Positions 41,640 through 49,584 of a DNA stretch of 64,000 bases are shown piece after piece; position 1 is the stretch's first letter, and the number at the start of each line of letters is the position of its first letter. Position numbers and translations under genes: made by a program. Source of the DNA: Poriferisulfidus sp965221375 (GTDB lineage Bacteria; Pseudomonadota; Gammaproteobacteria; Poriferisulfidales; Poriferisulfidaceae); NCBI GenBank assembly GCA_965221375.1, contig OZ244883.1:434001-498000 (forward strand), read 5' to 3'. Below the pieces are notes generated by a model. The model had not been told where the DNA came from. It did no database searches and saw only the letters and a list, made by a program, of their open reading frames with translations.

Positions 41640-41801
41640 TTATGCCTGTTTCTTTTCCTGTGCCAAATCCCAGGCAGACTGCAGTCGGCACCATGTATCT
41701 GCGCCACCGCCGAACACCTTGTCGAGGCGGACTGCCATTTCAGGGGAGATTTCCGAGCGACAGTTCACGACATCCGAGAGCTGCTTTCGGTCCTTTCCAC
41801 A
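41640..41801 (-). pseudogene. HigA-type antitoxin remnant (3' part only)
   Basis: Just past fdhD on the minus strand, about 50 codons match the C-terminal half of HigA/VapI helix-turn-helix antitoxins: DRKQLSDVVNCRSEISPEMA, then VRLDKVFGGGADTW and QSAWDLAQEKKQ, ending in a stop. Upstream the frame reads into sequence without antitoxin character and has no start; the N-terminal half and any HigB toxin are missing. The usual NGR in the recognition helix is NCR here. I read it as the decayed end of a toxin-antitoxin pair. Confidence 0.72.
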
Positions 41802-41895
41802 ATTTGCGTAATATTTCGTAAAATAGTACAGGCAAAAGCCTTTTTGGCTTACTTGCTTTTTTTGACACTACTTGGAGTCTTTGGAGTCTAAAATT

Positions 41896-42051
41896 ATGAG
41901 CGAGTACAAGGTTTCCGAAGCTTGTAGGCAGCTTGAAAAATTAACAAAAAGTCTGATGGAAATGGCGGAAGCGACCCGAAACGAGAGCATGAAAGAGAAT
42001 CGGGGAAAAGTCAAGCGAACTAAGCCAAAAGTTTCTCACGGAAAAAATTAA
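41896..42051 (+). CDS. 51-residue basic ORF, unknown
   Basis: Starts SEYKVSEACRQLEKLTKSLM and ends with Lys-rich sequence (KVKRTKPKVSHGKN). A GGAG lies about 12 bases upstream; GGAGTC occurs twice there. Its stop overlaps the stop of the converging RelA/SpoT-domain gene by four bases. Predicted helical, no family recognised. It could be a chance ORF. Confidence 0.35.
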   Translation: MSEYKVSEACRQLEKLTKSLMEMAEATRNESMKENRGKVKRTKPKVSHGKN

Positions 42052-43154
42052 TGGGTTCCATGGATAAATTCCCGAACCACTTCTAAAAATTTATTCGAGT
42101 CTAAATTGTAGTTCGGGTACGCATCCCGGAGTTTCTCGAGAGAGTCGATTCCGACAAGAACAACTTGCACAAAGGGATTATCCTGGGTTTCCCTTTCTTG
42201 TTTCAGATAGTAGTCATTTGCTTCGGTAGGATTACCAAAAAACACGACGTACGACATGCGGTTTTCCGTATCCAGCGATAAAACAACATGCCTGAAATTT
42301 CTTATCGTATCTGGCGACACACTGTGTTTGTTTTTTAGCTGATTTCTGTAATCGATTAGTTTGCGCCAACTTTCCATTGACTCAATTACCTTCAGCTTTT
42401 CGCATAAGAAGATAGTTTCGTCTCTTAAGTTTTTCCATTCATGCGGAGTATTAGGTATCCCGGGCGTCTCTTCTTTTATGGCTATAACTGTTCCCATAAG
42501 GGAGAAGAAGCGCTTCCAATCTTTGGCACCAAGACCAATTTTTAAATTGTTTCCGGTAAATGTGTCAACGATCTCAACCGCAGTTGCCCATGCATGTTGT
42601 AGTTTTGAGCGTACTTGTATTTCAATTTCAAGGCCGTTATACATACGATAGTTCTCGCCGCGGCTCTGATACTTCAGTACCAGATGAAAGCATCGGTATC
42701 CATCTTTTTTGGGCTCGTTGATATAACTGCGCAACCTAACAAGTTTCGCGTGCATGGAGTTGCGTTTAAGGTTTTCCTGATAGATCTTCACCAATTCAGT
42801 TACTTGATCCATATCCTCTAGAATTGCTCGACATCCTCCAATATCCTGCATACGAGACAACTTCATGCTTTGCTGATTTTCACGTTTCTTTCTTTCAAGT
42901 TTCAGCTTAATTGATTCCAGCCTTTTTAGTCGTTGCGCCACGATGGCACCTTGAGATATTTTTAGAGCCCGTCTTCGAAGGGTAGTAGTTATTACGTGTA
43001 GCGGATAGCCATGAGAGGATCGCCAGTTATTGAGGACCAATAAAGGGTCTTGTGCACCCAATTTAAAGTTTTCTGAGTTTGTTGCGTTTTCAACTAGTGA
43101 TTTCCCCGCTTTGTCAATTTGATTGCGGGAAAATTCTGGTTTTGCCCAAGTCAC
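42048..43154 (-). CDS. RelA/SpoT-domain protein (putative nucleotide pyrophosphokinase-like, accessory)
   Basis: 368 residues from a GTG after AGGAG. The N-terminal 90 residues hold a basic segment (NNWRSSHGYPLHVITTTLRR). The RelA/SpoT nucleotidyltransferase core follows: SRMQDIGGCRAILEDM, YINEPKKDGYRCFHLVLKY, and EIQVRSKLQHAWATAVEI, so the key acidic and basic residues are kept. A C-terminal region of about 150 residues (residues 220-368) has no recognised domain; there is no HD hydrolase, TGS or ACT domain. Related stand-alone proteins include small alarmone synthetases and toxic ones (ToxSAS), some used in phage defence. AT-richer than its neighbours. Confidence 0.75.
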   Translation of the reverse strand: MTWAKPEFSRNQIDKAGKSLVENATNSENFKLGAQDPLLVLNNWRSSHGYPLHVITTTLRRRALKISQGAIVAQRLKRLESIKLKLERKKRENQQSMKLSRMQDIGGCRAILEDMDQVTELVKIYQENLKRNSMHAKLVRLRSYINEPKKDGYRCFHLVLKYQSRGENYRMYNGLEIEIQVRSKLQHAWATAVEIVDTFTGNNLKIGLGAKDWKRFFSLMGTVIAIKEETPGIPNTPHEWKNLRDETIFLCEKLKVIESMESWRKLIDYRNQLKNKHSVSPDTIRNFRHVVLSLDTENRMSYVVFFGNPTEANDYYLKQERETQDNPFVQVVLVGIDSLEKLRDAYPNYNLDSNKFLEVVREFIHGTH

Positions 43155-43246
43155 GAGGACTCCTGAAAAATAAGGGTCGATAAATGGTAGTTAGGGCGTA
43201 GTATAAACAGATAAAGCAGGAATAATATTGTTCAACAAAAATTTGT

Positions 43247-43831
43247 TCAGTCCAGATCAGCGACCAGTGATTGACGCACTTCCTCAGGTACGGGGTTAAA
43301 GGGTACGGAATAGTTTGGATGTTCAATACTAAAGGCTAGGGGAGCACCTTCTTTCAAGGCAGCGATGTCGTCGTCTTCCAGTTCAAAGCGTAGAAAGTGG
43401 ACGGCGGAAGTTTTCTCATCGGTGGAGCGCTCCAAATCTTCATTGGCATTGGGAGCAATCGGTTGATGGTCACCCACGCGAACGCGCAACGAATTTTCAA
43501 TGCCGATCAAGCGCGCCAGCTCTGTTCGGCGCTGGTCGACATCTTCGTACTGCAGCATAAACGTGGCTTTCAGATTGCGGCCTGTCGGAATCAGGGCGTT
43601 GTAGACCTCCAGTTCCTCATGAATGCCATCGGCATCAAAAATGCGTTCGGCGCGTAGCATTTCTTGGATTTGGTACTGCATAGTCAGCCGGTCTTCAAAA
43701 TACAGACGGGCGTGCGGGCCCAACTGCACAATACGCTTTTTCTTGTGCGCGATGATGCGCTCGCGCCAAGCGGCCCGCTGTTCGGCGTACTCCTCAAGAC
43801 TGAGCAGGTCGGAACGTTGAAGTGGCTGCAT
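43247..43831 (-). CDS. DUF3501 family protein
   Basis: 194 residues. Recognisable from QPLQRSDLLSLEEYAEQRA at the N-terminus, FEDRLTMQYQIQEMLRAERI and ELARLIGIE in the middle, and FELEDDDIAALKEGAPLAF near the end. Function unknown. The family is repeatedly encoded beside rubrerythrin and a heterodisulfide reductase-like Fe-S protein, exactly as here (three bases from the latter), so it probably works with them in oxidative stress or sulfur redox. Confidence 0.85.
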   Translation of the reverse strand: MQPLQRSDLLSLEEYAEQRAAWRERIIAHKKKRIVQLGPHARLYFEDRLTMQYQIQEMLRAERIFDADGIHEELEVYNALIPTGRNLKATFMLQYEDVDQRRTELARLIGIENSLRVRVGDHQPIAPNANEDLERSTDEKTSAVHFLRFELEDDDIAALKEGAPLAFSIEHPNYSVPFNPVPEEVRQSLVADLD

Positions 43832-43834
43832 AAT

Positions 43835-45211
43835 TCAGACTCCGTAGGCTTGGCGAAGCAGACTGATAGGGTGTTGGGCGGTTCTCTCAAAATCGCCGCA
43901 GTGGGCAATGTGCTGCCCGGCTAGGGGACAGTCGCTGCCGTAGTGGTCCGGTTTCATTTCCTCCACCTGGCGGACAAGCGGGCGGCAGATTTTGCGCGAG
44001 AATTCGTGCGTTTCCTTCTTGACTGCGTAGGTGCCGTCGTGACCAGAGCAACGCTCCATTGCCGTGATCTCGGTTTCCGGAATCAGGGCAAGCACTTCAC
44101 GGGTTTTATTGCCCACGTTTTGTACGCGCTGGTGGCAAGCGGAATGCAGGGCGACGCGGCCCAGCGGTTGGGCGAAATCAAGATTGAGGTCTCCGTTTTT
44201 ATGCAGCTTCATCAGGTATTCGAAAGGATCATAGAAGTGCTCGGCGACGCGACGTAAATTGACGTGGTCCGGGAACAGCAGCGGCAGTTCCTGTTTGAAC
44301 ATCAACACACAGGAAGGGATTGGGGCCGTAATGGCATACCCTTGATCCACTGCTGCCAGAAGGTTGGGCAGGTTGGCGTCCATGAGTTTCTGCACACTTG
44401 CGAAATCACCCAGTTCCAGTTTCGGCATACCGCAACAGGCCTCGGCACGGCTCAAGCGTACTTCAATCAGATTATGCTCAAGCACCTCAACCATATCGTC
44501 GACCAGCTCCGGTTGATTGCGGTTGCCGTAGCAGGTGGCGAACACCACTACTTTCTTCGGCACGGGCTGCTTGTCCGGTGATGTCGAATTTTCGCCGCGG
44601 GTTGGAACTGAGGAGGTTTCCGCGTCGGGGTCAAACCACAGGTCCTTGTGGGTTCGACGTGCCGAAGTTTTGGATAGGGGAGGTAATTCCGCGTCTCGAT
44701 GAATTCCGACTGTGCGATGCATGACGCTGCGCGCGGCGGTATTTCGATTGACGGCGTTAACCGTCGGCGCGACGATGGGAATGCCGAGAAACTTTCCGAT
44801 GCGGTCGGTCGAAGTCAGCATGCGGTCGCGAAAGCGCGCCGAATGTTTTTTGAAGTGGGCATGTTTGGCTCGCAACATCAAGTGCGGGAAATCGACATTC
44901 CATTCGTGCGGCGGCACATACGGGCATTTGGTCATGTAGCACAGATCACACAGATAGCATTGGTCGACGACTTTTGGATAGTCCTTGGGATCGACCCCAT
45001 CGATTTCCATCGTTTCCGATTCATCGATCAGATCAAACAGCGTGGGGAAGGCTTGGCACAGGTTGACGCAGCGTCGGCAACCATGGCAGATGTCGAAAAC
45101 GCGCTCCAGTTCCTTGTTGAGCGTCTCGGGATCGGTAAATTCAGGAGTTTGCCAAGGCAAAGGATGACGTGTGGGGGCGTCGAGGCTGCCTTCGCGGGGG
45201 GCTGGGGGCAT
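43835..45211 (-). CDS. Fe-S oxidoreductase, heterodisulfide reductase/GlpC-like
   Basis: 458 residues from the ATG at 45211. Two [4Fe-4S] ferredoxin motifs (CHGCRRCVNLCQAFP and CYLCDLCYMTKCPYVP) are followed by two CCG domains (EACCGMPKLELGD; SACHQRV with CSGHDGTY). Similar to GlpC and HdrB/D-type proteins. Between rubrerythrin and DUF3501. Likely passes electrons to rubrerythrin from an unidentified donor; this is inferred from context. A run between residues 150 and 225 lacks recognised motifs. Confidence 0.85.
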   Translation of the reverse strand: MPPAPREGSLDAPTRHPLPWQTPEFTDPETLNKELERVFDICHGCRRCVNLCQAFPTLFDLIDESETMEIDGVDPKDYPKVVDQCYLCDLCYMTKCPYVPPHEWNVDFPHLMLRAKHAHFKKHSARFRDRMLTSTDRIGKFLGIPIVAPTVNAVNRNTAARSVMHRTVGIHRDAELPPLSKTSARRTHKDLWFDPDAETSSVPTRGENSTSPDKQPVPKKVVVFATCYGNRNQPELVDDMVEVLEHNLIEVRLSRAEACCGMPKLELGDFASVQKLMDANLPNLLAAVDQGYAITAPIPSCVLMFKQELPLLFPDHVNLRRVAEHFYDPFEYLMKLHKNGDLNLDFAQPLGRVALHSACHQRVQNVGNKTREVLALIPETEITAMERCSGHDGTYAVKKETHEFSRKICRPLVRQVEEMKPDHYGSDCPLAGQHIAHCGDFERTAQHPISLLRQAYGV

Positions 45212-45288
45212 CGTTACTGGAGAAAAGTTCGCAAGCAAGGAACCGGGGCGGCTTTCCCGCCCCGGCGTGTGGTTTCAAAACGGAAGTT

Positions 45289-45708
45289 TTAGTCCAGGGT
45301 GTCCAGAGACTTCTGGAACCGGTTGGCGTGTGAACGCTCGGCTTTCGCCAAGGTTTCAAACCAATCGGCAATTTCGTCAAAACCTTCCTCACGGGCGGAT
45401 TTCGCCATCCCCGGATACATGTCGGTGTACTCGTGGGTCTCGCCGGCAATTGCAGCTTTCAGGTTATCCGACGTGCCGCCGATGGGCAGGCCGGTTGCCG
45501 GGTCACCACAGTCTTCCAAATATTCCAGATGCCCATGCGCGTGGCCGGTTTCGCCTTCCGCGGTGGAGCGGAATACGGCAGAGACGTCGTTGTAGCCTTC
45601 GACATCCGCTTTGGCGGCAAAGTACAGGTAACGACGGTTGGCTTGCGACTCGCCGGCAAAAGCATCTTTCAGATTTTGCTCGGTCTTGCTTCCCTTCAAG
45701 GTTGGCAT
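45289..45708 (-). CDS. rubrerythrin (diiron domain only)
   Basis: 139 residues from the ATG at 45708, which follows GGAGGAAT. Ferritin-like diiron ligands in AFAGESQANRRYLYF, STAEGETGHAHGHLEYL, AGETHEYTDMYPGMA and LAKAERSHANRF. The C-terminal rubredoxin domain of classical rubrerythrin is absent, so an external electron donor is needed, probably the adjacent Fe-S protein. The family reduces hydrogen peroxide. Confidence 0.93.
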   Translation of the reverse strand: MPTLKGSKTEQNLKDAFAGESQANRRYLYFAAKADVEGYNDVSAVFRSTAEGETGHAHGHLEYLEDCGDPATGLPIGGTSDNLKAAIAGETHEYTDMYPGMAKSAREEGFDEIADWFETLAKAERSHANRFQKSLDTLD

Positions 45709-45766
45709 GGGTGATTCCTCCAAAGTTGATATTGAGTAAAACGCTTTTCTCATTCAGCGTGCATTC

Positions 45767-45795
45767 ATTTTATCATGTTTTTAGACAATGTCCAA
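45767..45795 (-). promoter_or_regulatory. probable rubrerythrin operon promoter
   Basis: On the minus strand TTGGAC (45795-45790) and TAAAAT (45772-45767) with a 17-base spacer, about 60 bases before the rubrerythrin start. Good match to sigma-70 form. Confidence 0.55.
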
Positions 45796-45875
45796 ACTAA
45801 AGATAGGGTCGTGGAGACGCATCGGGTGTGGGATTGACCGCAAGCGACAGCCAAAGTTGCCGCGCAGTGCATGAC

Positions 45876-45904
45876 TTGCCTTTCAGGTTGTTTGCCCTGA
45901 TAAT
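45876..45904 (+). promoter_or_regulatory. probable rplY promoter
   Basis: TTGCCT (45876-45881) and GATAAT (45899-45904) with a 17-base spacer, followed by a GC-rich stretch about 37 bases ahead of the rplY start. It faces away from the rubrerythrin promoter. Confidence 0.55.
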
Positions 45905-45941
45905 ACGCGCCCCCCGGACAGGGGTATTCCAAATTTAGATC

Positions 45942-46610
45942 ATGAGCGAGACCGATTTTAATCTTTCGGCGGAATTGCGTGAGGAGATGGGTACTCGCGC
46001 AATGCGACGTCTGCGGCGCGCGGGGCAGTTGCCGGGCGTTTTGTATGGTGCGGGAGGCAAGACCCTGCCGATCGTCCTGTCCAATCAGGAAGTGACCCGG
46101 CATATGGAGAATGAAGCCTTCTATTCGCACATTCTGACCTTGACCCTGAAGGGGCGCAAGGAGCAGGTCATCCTGCGAGGTGTGCAACGTCATCCGGTGC
46201 GTTCGGAAATACTCCTGCACATTGATCTGCAGCGTGTTCGCAAGGACGCGAAGATTCGCATGAGTGTCCCGCTGCACTTTGTGGGTGAGGATATCGCCCC
46301 CGGCGTCAAACAGGAAAGCGGCCTGGTCAGTCATTTGATGACGGAACTGGAGGTTTTGTGCTTGCCTGCGGAATTGCCGGAATACATTGAAGTCGACATT
46401 TCCGAGTTGGGATTGGGAGTGCCGGTGCATCTGTCCGAGTTGAAGGTGCCGGAAGGAGTGGAACTGGTCGAACTGGCGCACGGTCATGATCATGCGGTCG
46501 TGATCATCAACGTGCGGCGTCAGGAGGTAGAGGAAGTTGAGGAGGTCGAAGAGGTAGAGGAAGCACCGGAAGAGGGTGAGTCCGAGCAAGAGGAGGAGGC
46601 TGAAGATTAA
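45942..46610 (+). CDS. rplY: 50S ribosomal protein L25, Ctc form
   Basis: 222 residues, the long Ctc form with a second domain. 5S rRNA-binding N-terminal domain (MRRLRRAGQLPGVLYGAGG; GVQRHPVRSEILLHIDLQRV), TL5-like C-terminal domain (LEVLCLPAELPEYIEVDIS), and a low-complexity Glu/Val tail of about 35 residues. Followed by pth and ychF, a standard gammaproteobacterial order; prs and ispE, often upstream, are absent. Confidence 0.95.
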   Translation: MSETDFNLSAELREEMGTRAMRRLRRAGQLPGVLYGAGGKTLPIVLSNQEVTRHMENEAFYSHILTLTLKGRKEQVILRGVQRHPVRSEILLHIDLQRVRKDAKIRMSVPLHFVGEDIAPGVKQESGLVSHLMTELEVLCLPAELPEYIEVDISELGLGVPVHLSELKVPEGVELVELAHGHDHAVVIINVRRQEVEEVEEVEEVEEAPEEGESEQEEEAED

Positions 46611-46630
46611 GCCTCCGAGGCCCACGCCTC

Positions 46631-47230
46631 ATGGCCGCTTCCTGTGATGCGATCCGATTGATCGCAGGTCTGGGCAATCCCGGCGCCCAATATGAATGCA
46701 GCCGGCACAATGCCGGTTTTTGGTTCGTCGATGCGTTGGCGGAGCAATACAAAGTCTCGTTTCAATCTTCCAAGCAGTTGCGCGGCGATGTTGCCGCGTT
46801 GGAAATCTCCGGAAATCCTGTGCGTCTGTTCAAGCCTCACGCTTACGTGAATGTCAGCGGCGCTCCGATCGCGGCGGCTTGTCGCTACTACAAAATTCCG
46901 TTTTCGGCGTTGCTGGTCGCGCAGGATGATATTGATCTTGAGGATGGCGTGGTCCGACTGAAGTACGCGGGAGGACATGGCGGCCACAAGGGAGTGCGCG
47001 ATATCGTCCAGCACGCAGGGGCCGACTTTTGGCGTCTGAAGTTTGGTGTCGGCCATCCGGGGCGAACTTCGCAAGTTGTCAGCCATGTACTGCGGCCGTT
47101 GTCTGAAGAGGAACGCATCGCGGTCATGCATGCAGTCCGGCAGGCGTTGGAGCAGGTGGATGCGCTGGTGGCGGGAGATTTTCAAGCGGCGATGAATGTG
47201 CTGCATACGGCGAATGGAGCGTCTGGATGA
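46631..47230 (+). CDS. pth: peptidyl-tRNA hydrolase
   Basis: Releases peptides from stalled peptidyl-tRNAs. RLIAGLGNPGAQYECSRHNAG with the catalytic His, FVNVSGAP equivalent (YVNVSGAPIAAA), and AQDDIDLEDG with Asp, then GGHGGHKGVRDI. 199 residues. Overlaps ychF by four bases. Confidence 0.96.
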   Translation: MAASCDAIRLIAGLGNPGAQYECSRHNAGFWFVDALAEQYKVSFQSSKQLRGDVAALEISGNPVRLFKPHAYVNVSGAPIAAACRYYKIPFSALLVAQDDIDLEDGVVRLKYAGGHGGHKGVRDIVQHAGADFWRLKFGVGHPGRTSQVVSHVLRPLSEEERIAVMHAVRQALEQVDALVAGDFQAAMNVLHTANGASG

Positions 47231-48309
47231 GCCTCAAATGCGGCATTGTGGGCTTGCCCAATGTGGGCAAGTCGACGTTGTTCAATGCGTTGACCAACGC
47301 AAAAGCGGCGGCCCAGAACTATCCGTTTTGCACGATTGAACCCAATGTCGGCATGGTGCCGGTGCCGGACCCGCGGCTGGGAAAACTTGCGGAGCTTGCC
47401 GCCTCGGCCCGGCAAATTCCGGCGACGGTGGAGTTTGTTGATATTGCCGGCCTGGTGGCAGGCGCCGCCCAGGGCGAGGGCTTGGGGAATCAGTTTCTGG
47501 CCCACATCCGGGAAGCGGACGCCATTATGCAGGTGGTGCGTTGTTTTGAAGACGCCAACATTACGCATGTCGATGGCTCGATCGACCCGACCCGCGACTG
47601 TGACACGATTGCGACGGAGTTGCTTTTGGCGGATTTGGGTACGGTCGAACGTGCCCTAGAGCGTGTGCGCCGCCAAGCTAAAACAGGTCAGGCGGAAGCT
47701 CAAAAGCAGTATGAGGCGCTGGAGAACATTCAAGAGCAATTAAGTGCAGGAGTGCCGGCGCGTATGCAGGCATTGGAAGAGGTTGGAAAGATGTTGGTGG
47801 GCGAGTTGTGTTTATTGACCGCCAAGCCGTCGTTGTATCTCGCCAATATCGATGAAGCGGACCGTGAGGTGCCGGTGTCCTTGCTGGAATATATCCGCGC
47901 CCAGGGAGCGGAAGTCATCCCGGTGTGTGCCGCCTTGGAGGCCGAGCTTGCGCAGTTGGATGCGGACAGTCGTTCGGAGTTTCTCAAGGATTTAGGGTTA
48001 GAGGCGCCAGGTCTGGACCGCGTTGTGGAGGCGGCATATCGACTGCTGCACTGCATGACTTTTTTCACGGCGGGTCCCAAGGAGGCGCGGGCATGGACCC
48101 TGCGACGGGGTATGCGCGCGCCTCAGGCGGGAGCCGTCATCCATACGGATTTCGAACGCGGATTTATCTGTGCCGAAGTGATTGCGTATGAAGATTACGT
48201 GGCTTGTGGCGGGGAGGCTCAGGCGCGCGAGGCCGGCAAATGCCGTACCGAAGGGCGCGACTACGAGGTCCAGGAAGCCGACGTCATGCACTTTCGCTTC
48301 AACGTATAA
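47227..48309 (+). CDS. ychF: redox-regulated ATPase YchF
   Basis: Obg-like P-loop protein: GIVGLPNVGKSTLFNALT (G1), AAAQNYPFCTIEPNVG, FVDIAGLVAGAAQGEGLGN (G3), NxxE motif YLANIDE, and TGS domain with FFTAGPKEARAWTLRRG. 360 residues. Hydrolyses ATP rather than GTP in the homologues studied. Translationally coupled to pth. Confidence 0.96.
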   Translation: MSLKCGIVGLPNVGKSTLFNALTNAKAAAQNYPFCTIEPNVGMVPVPDPRLGKLAELAASARQIPATVEFVDIAGLVAGAAQGEGLGNQFLAHIREADAIMQVVRCFEDANITHVDGSIDPTRDCDTIATELLLADLGTVERALERVRRQAKTGQAEAQKQYEALENIQEQLSAGVPARMQALEEVGKMLVGELCLLTAKPSLYLANIDEADREVPVSLLEYIRAQGAEVIPVCAALEAELAQLDADSRSEFLKDLGLEAPGLDRVVEAAYRLLHCMTFFTAGPKEARAWTLRRGMRAPQAGAVIHTDFERGFICAEVIAYEDYVACGGEAQAREAGKCRTEGRDYEVQEADVMHFRFNV

Positions 48310-48334
48310 AACCGAATGTCCCGGGGGATGGTTT
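48309..48334. terminator. possible hairpin between ychF and the pilus operon
   Basis: AAACC pairs with GGTTT around an imperfect GC-rich core. The hairpin spans the gap between the two converging stop codons. No T tract; low confidence. Confidence 0.3.
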
Positions 48335-48696
48335 CATCTCAGGGGCGGCAGACAAAATGCAGTGCCCGGATACCAGAGGCGGGCCTTTTCCCGGCTTGCG
48401 GCGCGAGCGTGCAGGTCGCGGCACAAGGCCACATAGCGGTTGTACCAGCGATCAAAATGCGACTTGCCGTCAAAGTCTCGAGGCTCGATTTCCTGAAACG
48501 TCTCAGCCGCGGACACAACCGTGCCGCCAGCTTCAATGATCTGCCGGTGACAGGCATCATCGTTCAGTTGTGAGGTAGCGCACTCAGTATATGTGTGAGG
48601 TATCTCTGCTGGGGGCATAAGAGACGCCTCGGCTTGTGCCGAGTCCATCAGAAGAGCGTTTACGCTCAGTGCCAATGCGAGTAAGGGAAAAATCAT
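48334..48696 (-). CDS. small secreted four-cysteine protein, pilus operon end
   Basis: 120 residues from an ATG after AGGAG. Signal peptide at 1-22 (IFPLLALALSVNALLMDSAQ). The mature part has four Cys (ECATSQLNDDACH, ALCRDLHARAA, TAFCLPPLR), suggesting two disulfides. No family recognised. It is 15 bases after the PilV-like gene and the last gene of the operon; it may be a pilus or surface accessory. Confidence 0.6.
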   Translation of the reverse strand: MIFPLLALALSVNALLMDSAQAEASLMPPAEIPHTYTECATSQLNDDACHRQIIEAGGTVVSAAETFQEIEPRDFDGKSHFDRWYNRYVALCRDLHARAASREKARLWYPGTAFCLPPLR

Positions 48697-48711
48697 GGTG
48701 GGAACTCCTGC

Positions 48712-49584
48712 TCAGTAAGAGCATTTAACGAAAGCCACGATGTCCGCCGCGGAATCGTCCGGATCCGTGCGGGTGCCATCGGAGGCGGTGATGATGGCGC
48801 GCACGCGCCAGAAATCTTCCAGCTCTTCGACCGGCAACTCGATGCTGTGCAGGGGTCGAGCGGAAGGGGAAACAATCTTGTTGAGGGTGGTAAAGATGCG
48901 CGGCGACATGTCGGAGGGACAGGTCGGCTTGCGCACCAGTCCGTCCGGGCCAATGGTGGTGGCGAACTGCACCGAGTTGACCAGTGTCTGGCCTGTTTCC
49001 GAGACGACATCACGAACACCGAACAGGTACTGGTTACCCATATCCCAAGTCGCCGTCGGTTGCTCACTGCCGTCGAGGGGCATAAAGGCTCCGTCGGGTT
49101 CGTCGGCCGGTTTCGGGTAGTGAGCGCTGATTGTGCTGTCGGTCACCGTGGCGCCGGGAATTTTTTGCGCGACCGTGGCCGCTTGCGTGTCCGTCTCGGC
49201 GGTAACGGTGATGGTGAAATGGTTTTCGTCGCAAGACAGGTCGTAATCGGAATATTCATCGTCCTCATCCAGGTAGGGGGATTGCTGCAGGGCGCCTTTG
49301 AGCAGCCCGGCCTCATCAAGTTCGGTGTAGGCGCTTTCGCACTGCAGGGTTTCGTTGGGCCATTCGTTGTTGCGAATCGAATAGTGCTGGGCGGCATTGG
49401 CCAATCGGTAAATGTTGTCGGCGACTTGTTCCGCCTGGTCCCGTTCCAGGTCGTCAATCAGCCGACGGGTGGTGCTCAACTGCAAAGTGCCGGCCAAAAT
49501 CGAAAACAAGGCAATGGCAATCACCAATTCCAGCAGGCTGAAACCCGTTTGGCCGCGGTGCTTGAAGCGTTTTTGGGGAATCAT
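48712..49584 (-). CDS. large minor pilin, PilV-like
   Basis: 290 residues from the ATG at 49584; an in-frame extension upstream is antisense to nothing but lies within the next gene. Prepilin motif KHRGQTG/FSLLELVIAIAL (leader of 14, Glu at +5), then a hydrophobic helix and a large extracellular domain with four Cys, the last in AFVKCSY. In R64-type systems the last pilin gene encodes the adhesin PilV; here there is no shufflon-like repeat. Its ATG overlaps the previous stop by four bases. Confidence 0.7.
   Translation of the reverse strand: MIPQKRFKHRGQTGFSLLELVIAIALFSILAGTLQLSTTRRLIDDLERDQAEQVADNIYRLANAAQHYSIRNNEWPNETLQCESAYTELDEAGLLKGALQQSPYLDEDDEYSDYDLSCDENHFTITVTAETDTQAATVAQKIPGATVTDSTISAHYPKPADEPDGAFMPLDGSEQPTATWDMGNQYLFGVRDVVSETGQTLVNSVQFATTIGPDGLVRKPTCPSDMSPRIFTTLNKIVSPSARPLHSIELPVEELEDFWRVRAIITASDGTRTDPDDSAADIVAFVKCSY

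Noticed and set aside
41802..41895. Search for a HigB toxin or the missing HigA N-terminus
   Set aside because: The frame upstream of the HigA-like fragment loses all resemblance; I found no RelE-fold toxin on either strand.
48712..49584. Shufflon-like inverted repeats in the PilV-like gene
   Set aside because: No inverted repeats or alternative C-termini are visible, and there is no Rci-like recombinase.
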